Shown here piece by piece: positions 33,724 to 41,920 of a stretch of DNA of 47,044 bases; position 1 is the stretch's first letter, and every line of letters starts with the position of its first letter. The stretch lies in the NCBI GenBank assembly GCA_028867735.1, contig JAGWFW010000001.1, positions 73,671-120,714 of the forward strand, read 5' to 3'. Made by a program: the position numbers and the translations under genes. The notes beneath the pieces were generated by a model. That model was not told where the DNA came from, did no database searches, and worked only from the letters and a program-made list of their open reading frames with translations. Source of the DNA: Nitrososphaerota archaeon. GTDB taxonomy: Archaea; Thermoproteota; Nitrososphaeria; Nitrososphaerales; Nitrosopumilaceae.

Positions 33724-34518
33724 TTGTTGAAAATTGGCTTCTTTTCTGCGCTTTTAGTATTTTCTACCATACTGTCAGGCACAATTCCAGTGTTTGCTCA
33801 AACCGGCACTTCGATTACCGTGAATACTGACAAACCAGCCTATTCTGATGGCAATCAAATGATCATATCTGGAACTGTAAATGCCCAGCTTAACGTTCCA
33901 ATATCTATAATCATAAGGGATCCATCAAACAACATTGTGCTGATTGGACAGGTATCTCCTGATGCAAACAATAATTATTCTACCCAGGTGACTGCCGGGG
34001 GGGATCTGTGGACTGCAACAGGCAAATATGAAATTGATGTGACCTATGGAAGCAAAGATAATACTGCAAAAACTACTTTTCTGTTCACCGGATCTCTGTC
34101 AACTACACCTGTTGTTGTTGAAGGTCAAAGCTATAATGCCACATACAAAATAACAAATGGTAAATTATTAGGAATAATTCCAGATACTCCTGCCAAGTCT
34201 ATCTCAATACGAATACAGCCATCTGGTAGTGGTGTGCTGTCAATTACACTGCCAAGGTCTTTGATGGATGCAAAAAATAATGGCCAAGATGGCCAATTTG
34301 TGATACAAAATAATGGTGTGCCCACCCCATTTAACGAAACAAGGACGGATACCACTAGCCGAACTCTTTCCATTCCTTTTGGATCTGACACCACTCAGAT
34401 CACTATAATCGGTACTCAGATTGTTCCAGAATTTGGCACCATATCAATCATGATACTTGCCATTGGCATGGTGTGTTCTATTCTGTATTTTAGAACCAAG
34501 ATGCAGCATAAAATCTGA
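33724..34518 (+). CDS. Secreted PEFG-CTERM protein
   Basis: A 264-residue surface protein with a TTG start. It has a signal peptide (about 1-26, ending in VFAQ), beta-rich Ig-like regions (about 30-125 and 130-225) and a C-terminal sorting signal: PEFG at 235-238, a membrane helix and a basic end (FRTKMQHK). PEFG-CTERM is known from Thaumarchaeota and is thought to be cut by an archaeosortase. The start SITVNTDKPAYSDGNQMIISGTV closely resembles the second such protein (41921-42697). It is probably anchored at the cell surface. Confidence 0.88.
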   Translation: MLKIGFFSALLVFSTILSGTIPVFAQTGTSITVNTDKPAYSDGNQMIISGTVNAQLNVPISIIIRDPSNNIVLIGQVSPDANNNYSTQVTAGGDLWTATGKYEIDVTYGSKDNTAKTTFLFTGSLSTTPVVVEGQSYNATYKITNGKLLGIIPDTPAKSISIRIQPSGSGVLSITLPRSLMDAKNNGQDGQFVIQNNGVPTPFNETRTDTTSRTLSIPFGSDTTQITIIGTQIVPEFGTISIMILAIGMVCSILYFRTKMQHKI

Positions 34519-34576
34519 CAACCCTATTATCGTACATCTACAATATGGTTAACTACCTTGAGACGATAATCGTACC

Positions 34577-34906
34577 TTAAATTGCTTTCTCGTTTTCTTC
34601 GCCTGATGAAATGTCTACCGCTCGAATGATCTGTGAGATGAATATCTTGCCGATTTTCGCATTATCTCTGATTATACGTATCACTTCATTTTCATTTTTT
34701 TCTTCGATTATTATTTGAATGACGAATTTATCGTTGAATTCTGGAACGAACATTTCTGTCCCTTTTGCTGCGTGGATTTTGGGATTTGCGTTCTTGCCGC
34801 GGCCCCTTACTTTCATTATTGTAATCCCTCCGACCTGAATTTTTTTTAATCCGTCGCTAATTGCTTTGACATCCCCTTGTCCGACTATTACCTCAATTTT
34901 GATCAC
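34577..34906 (-). CDS. glnK: P-II nitrogen regulatory protein
   Basis: A 109-residue P-II trimer subunit that would sense ATP/ADP and 2-oxoglutarate and gate Amt. The GTG at 34906 makes the start (M-IKIEVIV) line up with its neighbour and gives the same length; a TTG at 34915 is the alternative. The T-loop region reads GRGKNANPKIHAAKGTEMFVPEF and lacks the Tyr that is uridylylated in bacteria. It is 49 nt downstream of a second P-II gene on the same strand, and both face amt. Confidence 0.92.
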   Translation of the reverse strand: MIKIEVIVGQGDVKAISDGLKKIQVGGITIMKVRGRGKNANPKIHAAKGTEMFVPEFNDKFVIQIIIEEKNENEVIRIIRDNAKIGKIFISQIIRAVDISSGEENEKAI

Positions 34907-34955
34907 ATGGTGCAAATGGTGTTCTGTCTAGATAACAATTGTGGCAATGTGTTTG

Positions 34956-35285
34956 CTAAATCACATATTCGTCTTTTTTTTCTGTCTGGATGTCAAACGC
35001 TTCTACAACTGGCATGATGAATATCTTGCCTAGTTTTGCCAGTGAACGCGCAATCTCAACTACCTCATTTTTTTTGTCGTCAGGAACTATGACTTCTAGA
35101 ATGAATCTTTCGCCAAACTCCGGTGTGAAAATTTCGGTTCCCTTTGCTGCATGGATCTGAGGATTGATAGTTTTTCCTCTGCCCCATCCCCTATATGCAG
35201 TAATTCCACCTACTGACAATTTCTTTAATGCGTCGCTAATCGGTCTCACATCGTTTTCAGGCAAGATGATTTCTATCTTGATCAA
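34956..35285 (-). CDS. glnK: P-II nitrogen regulatory protein
   Basis: A 109-residue P-II protein with a TTG start (TTGATCAAG). The B-loop GGITAYRGWGRGK and T-loop segment INPQIHAAKGTEIFTPEF match the sister gene; again no uridylylation Tyr at the T-loop tip. It is the gene nearest the divergent amt. A perfect palindrome at 35317-35332 and a TTTTTTAATG box (minus reading, 35309-35318) lie just upstream. It likely regulates Amt by nucleotide and 2-oxoglutarate binding. Confidence 0.93.
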   Translation of the reverse strand: MIKIEIILPENDVRPISDALKKLSVGGITAYRGWGRGKTINPQIHAAKGTEIFTPEFGERFILEVIVPDDKKNEVVEIARSLAKLGKIFIMPVVEAFDIQTEKKDEYVI

Positions 35286-35316
35286 AGTTGAAACAAAATT
35301 CTAATACGCATTAAAA

Positions 35317-35332
35317 AATCTTGTGCAAGATT
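35317..35332. promoter_or_regulatory. Perfect palindrome between glnK and amt
   Basis: AATCTTG-TG-CAAGATT, 7-base exact arms. It lies next to the glnK TATA-like box and about 40 nt upstream of the amt TATA box, in the position of an operator serving both promoters. The regulator is unknown. Confidence 0.5.
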
Positions 35333-35369
35333 CTCATAATGCATTTTAAAATATGAAAAAGCAATTAAT

Positions 35370-35377
35370 TTTTATAC
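35370..35377 (+). promoter_or_regulatory. TATA box of amt
   Basis: TTTTATAC lies 25-32 nt before the TTG start at 35402, the usual spacing for a leaderless transcript. Confidence 0.5.
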
Positions 35378-35401
35378 TGCTCTTTTTCTAATAGACAAAT
35401 C

Positions 35402-36652
35402 TTGCCAATCGACACAGGAGACACGGCATGGATGCTGATCGCGTCTAGCCTAGTACTGTTAATGATCCCAGCATTAGGATTGTTTGAGGCTGGACTCTTA
35501 AGAAGGAAAAATACAGTTTCCGTTTTCATGCAGATCTTCTTCGGACTGGCAATTCTCAGCGTCATGTGGTTTACATTTGGATTCAGCCTATCATTTGGCC
35601 CTGATACTGGCGTTGGCCTTGTCGGAAACATGGACTGGATATTCCTCAAAAATGTTCCATATGACTCTGGATTGCACTATGCGCCGACAATTCCTGGAGT
35701 ATTGTTCGCAAAATTCCAGATGATGTTTGCTACTATAACCCCATTACTGTTAACAGGCGCGATAGCAGAAAGAATGAAGTTTAGTGCCTATGTATTATTT
35801 ATTGTAGCTTGGAGCGGTCTTATCTATTATCCGCTGGTCCATTGGGTGTGGGGCGGTGGATGGTTAGGAAAGATGGGAGTAGTAGATTTTGCAGGAGGCA
35901 TTGTGATTCATACCAGTGCAGGCATGGGAGCACTGGCTGCCGCTTTGGCTCTGGGACGAAGAATGAACTATGGTCCATCCATCATGATTCCTCACAGTAT
36001 TCCTCTGGCAGTTCTAGGTTCCTCGCTTTTGTGGCTTGGATGGTTTGGATTTAACGCTGGAAGTGCATTGGCATCAGGCAGTCTTGCCGGAAATACCATC
36101 ATTAACACCCACATCGCATCATCTGTTTCAGCCCTAATATGGGTGGGCCTGTCTTGGATGAAGACAGGCAAACCTAGTGTAATTGCCGCAATCAACGGCG
36201 CAATTGCAGGTCTGGCCGGAATAACTCCAGCTTCTGGATATGTCAGTGTAGAACACAGCTTTGTTATAGGGATCGCAATAGGCGTGATATCATACTTGGG
36301 AGTAATTTTCTTCAAAGAGAAACTGCATATTGATGACGCTTTGGATGTAAGCTCAGTACACGGAGTAGCAGGCATAGTCGGTTCACTGGCAATTGGAGTC
36401 TTTGCAAGCACTGCAGTAAATGCAGCAGGTCCCAACGGACTATTGTTTGGAAACCCGCATCAATTGCTGGTCCAGGCAATAGGAGTAGGGGTTGCAGGCG
36501 TTATGGGCTTTTTTGGAACCTTTGCCATATTGAAGGTACTAGACGTGCTCATTGGAATACGGGTGTCCCCAAAAGTGGAAGAAGCTGGATTGGATATCGA
36601 AGAGCATGCAGAGCGAGCATATTCTGATGAAGACGAATTTGGCAAGATGTAG
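35402..36652 (+). CDS. amt: Ammonium transporter Amt
   Basis: A 416-residue, eleven-helix ammonium channel of the Amt/Rh family. The twin pore histidines are in FAGGIVIHTSAGMGAL (about 169) and VSSVHGVAGIVG (about 321), and the Trp/Phe gate region FAKFQMMFATITPLLLTGA is present. It starts with TTG (TTGCCAATC). In ammonia-oxidising archaea it supplies ammonium for energy and biosynthesis. It is divergent from two P-II genes, the usual Amt-GlnK pair. Confidence 0.96.
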   Translation: MPIDTGDTAWMLIASSLVLLMIPALGLFEAGLLRRKNTVSVFMQIFFGLAILSVMWFTFGFSLSFGPDTGVGLVGNMDWIFLKNVPYDSGLHYAPTIPGVLFAKFQMMFATITPLLLTGAIAERMKFSAYVLFIVAWSGLIYYPLVHWVWGGGWLGKMGVVDFAGGIVIHTSAGMGALAAALALGRRMNYGPSIMIPHSIPLAVLGSSLLWLGWFGFNAGSALASGSLAGNTIINTHIASSVSALIWVGLSWMKTGKPSVIAAINGAIAGLAGITPASGYVSVEHSFVIGIAIGVISYLGVIFFKEKLHIDDALDVSSVHGVAGIVGSLAIGVFASTAVNAAGPNGLLFGNPHQLLVQAIGVGVAGVMGFFGTFAILKVLDVLIGIRVSPKVEEAGLDIEEHAERAYSDEDEFGKM

Positions 36653-36664
36653 TGATTCTCAGCT

Positions 36665-36784
36665 TTATCTTATCTCATAATTGCAACAAAGGCACTTGTA
36701 TCTTATTCTACCATGCGATTCAGTTCCCGGCTGTGTTTCGTTTTGTATCATGTCCATGGGGGAGCCGCATCTTGGACAGTCCAT
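36665..36784 (-). CDS. Zinc-ribbon mini-protein directly after polB
   Basis: A 39-residue protein starting MDCPRCGSPMDM. It has C3/C6 (CPRCG) and C31/C34 (CLCC, with an extra C33), one zinc ribbon with a polar middle. The ATG at 36784 comes one nucleotide after the polB stop (TGA-G-ATG), so translation is probably coupled to the polymerase. The dCMP deaminase, polB and this gene form one transcription unit. It may bind DNA or a replisome protein; unproven. It converges on amt with 12 nt between the stops. Confidence 0.65.
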   Translation of the reverse strand: MDCPRCGSPMDMIQNETQPGTESHGRIRYKCLCCNYEIR

Positions 36785-36785
36785 C

Positions 36786-39344
36786 TCAGTTCCAAAAGAA
36801 TTGGTCTAGCCCTGTTTGTTTTGGTGCGCCAATTAACGTATTAAAATCCAAGTCCATTGACGACAATATCTGATCAAAAGTGCTTTCCATAAACTCGACA
36901 TATTTTGCAGTGTCAATCTCATCTGGTCGCGCCATCTCGACAGGTTTTACCCCCGGTTTGTTCATTATTTTTACATATGATATGATGTCTCCCTTTTTGA
37001 TCTCTCTTGTAGGTTCTAATAATTTGGCCGCACGTATGTGCTGGGGTACAGTCTTGACATACTCTGATGGCGCCTTGCTTATCATTACATTGAACGCTAG
37101 TTCATTGAGTGGAATCTGTTTTGCCTTGAGACGTTTGGCATACTGTGATATCATATCACCAATTTTTTGTTTTGATTGCGAGAATTCTGTTTCTGATTGC
37201 ACATTGGACAAAATCCCGAGTATGTCGTAGAAAAGACTTCGAATGAAAGGTGGTGTGTGTGATTTTTTTCCTGTCAAACCCTTTACATCGACTTTGCCAT
37301 CTTTTTGTACCCCGAGATAGTTTTTCTTTCGTGTGCTGAAAACTACGTATCTGTATTCCTTGTCAAGGTCAAGATCTACGCCGAATTCTTCTTTTGCCCA
37401 GTCTACTATTTTCTGAATTTGCTCTCTAGTGGGACCTTTAAGAAATAAAGAATCAGTATCTCCATACAAAACCTCAATTCCAATAGATTTGCATTTTTCA
37501 ATAGTCTCCAAAATCGTAAATCTGCCTACTGCCGTAGTGGCTTCTGCAACAGGCAAACAATAAAGGGGAAATATTTCAGCTCCCATCACACCATAGCTAG
37601 CATTGAGTATGACTTTGAGTGCTTGGCTTACGACCACGTAAAGTTGTTTTTGGTCCTCGCTAAGAGACGGGTTTTTTGACAAACTCTTGTAATAATTTAC
37701 TCGCAAGTCGCGCAGAGAGCCAATCAATATTGCAGTCAAACCGTCTTTTTTTAGACAAACCCAATGCGCAGTACCAGGAATCATGTTTTTTTTGCATTCG
37801 TCGTGGATACATCTCACCGTTTCATATGATAGATTGCGTACTTTGATTATACTTGGATACAGACTGGCAAAGTCCATGACAAACACATTGAAGTGTATTC
37901 CCTCTTTTGGTTCTACCACTAGCCCACCGCGATACTTTTTGTCTTTTATCACAGCCTCTGTTGTCACGACGCCAGATTTTTGTTCCAACTCCTCTCTTCT
38001 TGGAATCAAAAAATTATGATTCCTGTGTTCGTAGTAGAACAAACTGCGAATCCATTGGGACACGCCCATTCTAGATATGTCATCAATTGGCATTCTGCCT
38101 ATTCTTGTTATGACTACAAGCAAATTCATCAGCAAATCATTGTTAAAACTAGTAAGTTTTTGTGTCAACCTTGCATCATTAAAACAATAGTGAGCCAGTT
38201 CATTCAATGAAATGTCATTGAGGTCTCCCTCATGCTCTATCTTTGATTCATCGATCAACCCTTCTGATATGCTATTAAGGGAAAAATCGTTGTATTTGTG
38301 GCTAAATGCATAGATTTGAAATGAACGATTGGAAAATGTTCTGTACAAGTCAATGTGCACTCCCTGTTTTAGTGTGGCAGAATCGCGCATCATTATGAGG
38401 GGGATATTTTTTAGTTCAATTCCGAGTCGCTCTGCTCTGTTGTATAGGTACGGCATATCAAAATCATCTCCGTTAAATGTTATCACAAAAGGATAGCTAG
38501 TCAAAATGCTAAATGCGTCTCGTATCATGTCTCCTTCCTTGTCATTATCATAGAATGTTATCTTGACATTGTCTGGGATCTCGCTAGTGCCAAGTATCTT
38601 TCCATCTCTCTTTAGGACAAAAACCTGATTGAAATCATTACTGCCGCAGAATCCTATGGCGGTGATTTTTTTATCAGCTATCTTGGCATCTGGTATTCTT
38701 CCTATTTCGGATTCAACTTCTATGTCAAAGCTTATTCTTTTGATCTTTGGAATTGGCTGATTGAGAAGATTTGCCCACTGGGTTATGTGGTCCTGAAATC
38801 CTTTTTGATCGATTATTCCAACGCTTGTTATTTTATCGTATAATAAACCCTTTAGTGCGAGTTGGACTTCCTCTGGGATCTGGTAGGAGAATTCTTTTAG
38901 CTTGCCGTTTTCTATAGTATAATATCTTCCAACTATTAGCGAATTGTCGTATAGATAGTTTTCATAATATTTTATATCTGATTCCCATGTTTCTATGATG
39001 TTTCGTATGCTTTTGTCAGTCTGCGTGCCTCCTATTGCTAGAGGATCTGTAACTATTATCTTTGTCAAATCTACGGTCTTGTCCTTTATCAAATCCTGTT
39101 TTTGAAATTTTTCTAATCTTATCACATCTTTTCGTTCCGAAAGAAATGTCAGTTCTTCTGGGGCAAGTCTAGAATAACAATATGGCTTGTGTCCTGTATT
39201 GTCTGTCCATAGCAGTACTTTCTGTGAGACTGGTTCGTAGAATTTGAGTATGGCGAGTTTTTTCTGACCGTCATAGGTTGCAGAAACCAACAGTGCAGGT
39301 GGCATTGTGGTAGTTACTTCATCTACTGCTTTTGATGATTGCAT
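36786..39344 (-). CDS. polB: DNA polymerase B
   Basis: A family-B replicative or repair DNA polymerase of 852 residues. The 3'-5' exonuclease domain has FDIEVESEIG (Exo I) and FNGDDFDMPYLYNR (Exo II). The polymerase domain has motif A DFASLYPSII, motif B KVILNASYGVMGAEIFP and motif C YGDTDSLF, all complete. The C-terminus ends in QTGLDQFF (843-850), an exact PCNA-interacting (PIP) box, then WN. It starts 7 nt after the dCMP deaminase stop and is followed 1 nt later by a zinc-ribbon gene. Thaumarchaeota also have PolD, so this is one of the two main polymerases (known of the group). Confidence 0.97.
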   Translation of the reverse strand: MQSSKAVDEVTTTMPPALLVSATYDGQKKLAILKFYEPVSQKVLLWTDNTGHKPYCYSRLAPEELTFLSERKDVIRLEKFQKQDLIKDKTVDLTKIIVTDPLAIGGTQTDKSIRNIIETWESDIKYYENYLYDNSLIVGRYYTIENGKLKEFSYQIPEEVQLALKGLLYDKITSVGIIDQKGFQDHITQWANLLNQPIPKIKRISFDIEVESEIGRIPDAKIADKKITAIGFCGSNDFNQVFVLKRDGKILGTSEIPDNVKITFYDNDKEGDMIRDAFSILTSYPFVITFNGDDFDMPYLYNRAERLGIELKNIPLIMMRDSATLKQGVHIDLYRTFSNRSFQIYAFSHKYNDFSLNSISEGLIDESKIEHEGDLNDISLNELAHYCFNDARLTQKLTSFNNDLLMNLLVVITRIGRMPIDDISRMGVSQWIRSLFYYEHRNHNFLIPRREELEQKSGVVTTEAVIKDKKYRGGLVVEPKEGIHFNVFVMDFASLYPSIIKVRNLSYETVRCIHDECKKNMIPGTAHWVCLKKDGLTAILIGSLRDLRVNYYKSLSKNPSLSEDQKQLYVVVSQALKVILNASYGVMGAEIFPLYCLPVAEATTAVGRFTILETIEKCKSIGIEVLYGDTDSLFLKGPTREQIQKIVDWAKEEFGVDLDLDKEYRYVVFSTRKKNYLGVQKDGKVDVKGLTGKKSHTPPFIRSLFYDILGILSNVQSETEFSQSKQKIGDMISQYAKRLKAKQIPLNELAFNVMISKAPSEYVKTVPQHIRAAKLLEPTREIKKGDIISYVKIMNKPGVKPVEMARPDEIDTAKYVEFMESTFDQILSSMDLDFNTLIGAPKQTGLDQFFWN

Positions 39345-39351
39345 GCCTGTA

Positions 39352-39888
39352 TCACTTTGGTATTAAATTAGGTGTAGGCTCTTCTAGCAAAACTCTGACC
39401 CAATACTTCATTCTGTTTTTATCCAAGACTGTGACTTCAACTTTGGCATCTTGCAAGAGTTGATAGTCCGTCTCAGGATACGAATCAAGACATACAATTC
39501 TCCTAACGCCTGTTGTTATGGCCATTTTACTGCATTCAAGGCATGTCACAAAAGTGGTATAAAGCGTTGTATCTTTCGTGCCTGACCCCACTCCGAGAAT
39601 GGCGCAGTGCATTATTGCATTTGCCTCTGCATGGTTGCATATGCATCTATCAAGCGCCTCCCCCGACGCTATCTTCCCCTCTGCCCGTAATTGGCATCTC
39701 TTGCATCCGCCTTCGTAACAATTCTTTATTCCGGGAGGTGTCCCGTTATATCCTGTGGCAATCTGTCTGTGGTCTCTTACTATTACCGCACCAACCTGCC
39801 TTGTAATACAGTTGGATCTTAGCTTTGCAAGCTCTGCTTGAAGCATAAAATACTCGTCCCAGGTTGGGCGCTCAAACTCTTTTTTCAC
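39352..39888 (-). CDS. Deoxycytidylate (dCMP) deaminase
   Basis: A 178-residue zinc deaminase that turns dCMP into dUMP for dTTP synthesis. The catalytic HAE is at 86-88 and the two zinc cysteines are C116 and C119 in TCLEC (the usual Pro before the first Cys is Thr). The insertion with C57/C62/C65 and C82/C84 likely binds a second zinc, as in other members. It starts with GTG at 39888, with a TATATTA-type box (39909-39917 in plus numbering) 21-29 nt upstream. It is the first gene of the polB unit. Confidence 0.92.
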   Translation of the reverse strand: MKKEFERPTWDEYFMLQAELAKLRSNCITRQVGAVIVRDHRQIATGYNGTPPGIKNCYEGGCKRCQLRAEGKIASGEALDRCICNHAEANAIMHCAILGVGSGTKDTTLYTTFVTCLECSKMAITTGVRRIVCLDSYPETDYQLLQDAKVEVTVLDKNRMKYWVRVLLEEPTPNLIPK

Positions 39889-40009
39889 AAAAGAACTTTA
39901 ACTTGCTGTAATATAAGATCTACAAAGGCCTTGTATGTCAAAGTATGAGCTCAGAGTGGCAATCAGCTTGCAAGAACGTTTTTACTTGTCCAAGGCAAGT
40001 TGAATATAT

Positions 40010-41512
40010 TTGAGTACCCAATACATCGAACATCCGCTTGTAAAAAAATCAGCCATTGAATATAGAGAATACCAAGTCAATTTGGCAAAGCAGGCCATGA
40101 CAGATAACTGTCTTGTTGTTCTTCCAACTGGCCTTGGTAAAACCACCGTAGCTCTTCAGGTTATGGCAGAATTTCTTTCTAGGCGAACAGGTGGCATATT
40201 GTTTCTGGCACCAACAAGAGTACTGGCTCATCAGCATTATGAGTTTCTAAGGTCGAACCTGCTAGTAGATGACATTGCTCTCATTACTGGAGAAGACGCA
40301 ATAAGCAAACGAAAAAAACTGTGGATAAACAGTGTGATATGTGCTACGCCAGAAATAGTCAAAAATGATCTTGACCGCCATCTAGTGTCGCCGTCACAGT
40401 TTGTCTTGGTCATCTTTGATGAGGCACACAGGACAATAGGAGATTATGCCTATGCAGGTATAGCGGAACGATTCTCTGGCATTAATGTTAGGATAATGGG
40501 AATGACTGCTACGCTGCCAAGTGAAAGAGAAAAAGCCTCTGAAATACTTGCAATATTGAAGATCTCAAGCATTGCGCAACGCACCGAAGAAAGCCCAGAT
40601 GTGGAGCCGTACGTACAGCAAACAGACACTCAATGGATAAGTGTTGAACTACCGCACGAGATGAAACAAATCCAGTCTCTCATAAAATCCTCTATTGACT
40701 TGCAATATGGTGAACTTGTAAGACTTGGTTTACATTTGTCAAATACTAGATCGTTATCTGAACTTTTGCGTGCCAGAGATTTTGTATTGCGACAAAACCG
40801 CAGGGCTGCCAAGCCCCTTTTTACAGCAATAAGACTAATCCATGCACTGAATATCTTGGAATCGCACGGCATCACGTCATTTCTAAAATTCTGTGAACGT
40901 ACAAAAGAAAAAAAAGGAGTCGGAATAAGAGATTTGTTTGAAAACAATCCGAATTTTGAAAAAGCTGTCAGACTGGCAAAAGAGGCACAACAAAAGGGCA
41001 TAGAGCATTCAAAAATTACAAAATTAAAAGAGATACTAGGCAGTCTTACTGGTAAATCTTTGATATTTACAAGCTACAGGGATTCTGTCGAAGTGATACA
41101 TGAAAAGCTAATACAGATGAATATCCCGGCAGGGTTTCTCATAGGAAAAGCTGGAGAGACCGGGCTCAAACAGAAAAAACAAGTAGAGACGGTACAAAAA
41201 TTTAGAGATGGCCAATACAAAGTATTGGTTGCTACAAGGGTTGGAGAAGAAGGCTTGGATATTTCTGAGGTGAGTACAGTGATATTTTTTGACAACGTAC
41301 CAAGTTCGATTCGCTATGTTCAGAGAAAAGGACGCACTGGAAGAAAAAGCTATGGAAAATTAATAGTTTTAATTGCAAAGGACACTACGGATGAAACGTA
41401 TTATTGGATAGGTAAACGTAAAGTGAGCGCGGCAAAGAAGATGGGTGAAAAAATGTCCAAAATTCTTGAGAAGCAAGATGTCTCCAAGTCTGGCCTTGAC
41501 GCTTTTCTCTAG
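40010..41512 (+). CDS. Hef/FANCM-type superfamily 2 helicase
   Basis: A 500-residue helicase acting on forked or branched DNA. The Walker A LPTGLGKT is at 39-46, DEAH at 137-140, TATLPSE follows, and motif VI QRKGRTGR is at about 442-449. A helical insert between the two RecA domains (about 210-330) matches Hef. The XPF-type nuclease domain of euryarchaeal Hef is absent. The C-terminus ends SKSGLDAFL, a PIP-like box with Leu as final residue. The start is TTG at 40010 and no ATG is close. It is divergent from the polB unit. Confidence 0.93.
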   Translation: MSTQYIEHPLVKKSAIEYREYQVNLAKQAMTDNCLVVLPTGLGKTTVALQVMAEFLSRRTGGILFLAPTRVLAHQHYEFLRSNLLVDDIALITGEDAISKRKKLWINSVICATPEIVKNDLDRHLVSPSQFVLVIFDEAHRTIGDYAYAGIAERFSGINVRIMGMTATLPSEREKASEILAILKISSIAQRTEESPDVEPYVQQTDTQWISVELPHEMKQIQSLIKSSIDLQYGELVRLGLHLSNTRSLSELLRARDFVLRQNRRAAKPLFTAIRLIHALNILESHGITSFLKFCERTKEKKGVGIRDLFENNPNFEKAVRLAKEAQQKGIEHSKITKLKEILGSLTGKSLIFTSYRDSVEVIHEKLIQMNIPAGFLIGKAGETGLKQKKQVETVQKFRDGQYKVLVATRVGEEGLDISEVSTVIFFDNVPSSIRYVQRKGRTGRKSYGKLIVLIAKDTTDETYYWIGKRKVSAAKKMGEKMSKILEKQDVSKSGLDAFL

Positions 41513-41556
41513 TCACATCTGGCAATTATTTTAAAGACTGGACAGTATAGAAACTC

Positions 41557-41862
41557 ATGACTAAAATTCATGCAGAAATAGGCATACTTCCGATAGGGAC
41601 TCCAACTACAAGCCTGGGAAAGTACATCGAACATGGGCTGGCAAGTTTGAAAAAGATTGACGGCATACGATACGAAACAACACCGATGGGAACCATGGTT
41701 GAATCTGAGGATCTGGACAAAATTTTTGAAGCGGCAAAATCTATTGCCAATGCAATATTTGACATGGGAATTTTGAGGGTGGAAACAATTCTAAAGATTG
41801 ACGAAAGAAGAGACAAGAACCATTCCCTTGAGGATAAACTCAGATCAATTGGCAGACTTTGA
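41557..41862 (+). CDS. MTH1187/YkoF-type thiamine-binding-like protein
   Basis: A 101-residue ferredoxin-like protein of the MTH1187 (DUF77) family. It begins KIHAEIGILPIGTPTTSLGKYIEHGL, then YETTPMGTMVESEDLDKIFE, which are hallmarks. Members bind thiamine or related ligands as tetramers, but the physiological role is unclear. It stands 44 nt after the helicase gene and overlaps the longer frame of the next gene, which really starts later. Confidence 0.88.
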   Translation: MTKIHAEIGILPIGTPTTSLGKYIEHGLASLKKIDGIRYETTPMGTMVESEDLDKIFEAAKSIANAIFDMGILRVETILKIDERRDKNHSLEDKLRSIGRL

Positions 41863-41890
41863 TGAGTCGTTCAAAGGAAAGAATCTACAG

Positions 41891-41898
41891 TTAAATAT
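41891..41898 (+). promoter_or_regulatory. TATA box of the second PEFG gene
   Basis: TTAAATAT lies 23-30 nt before the ATG at 41921 and argues for this start over the longer frame. Confidence 0.45.
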
Positions 41899-41920
41899 CC
41901 TGATCTTGTCAAAGTTGCCA

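Noticed and set aside
41798-41920. Upstream extension of the second PEFG frame
   Set aside because: It overlaps the MTH1187-like gene, and a TATA box plus a signal peptide mark the later ATG.
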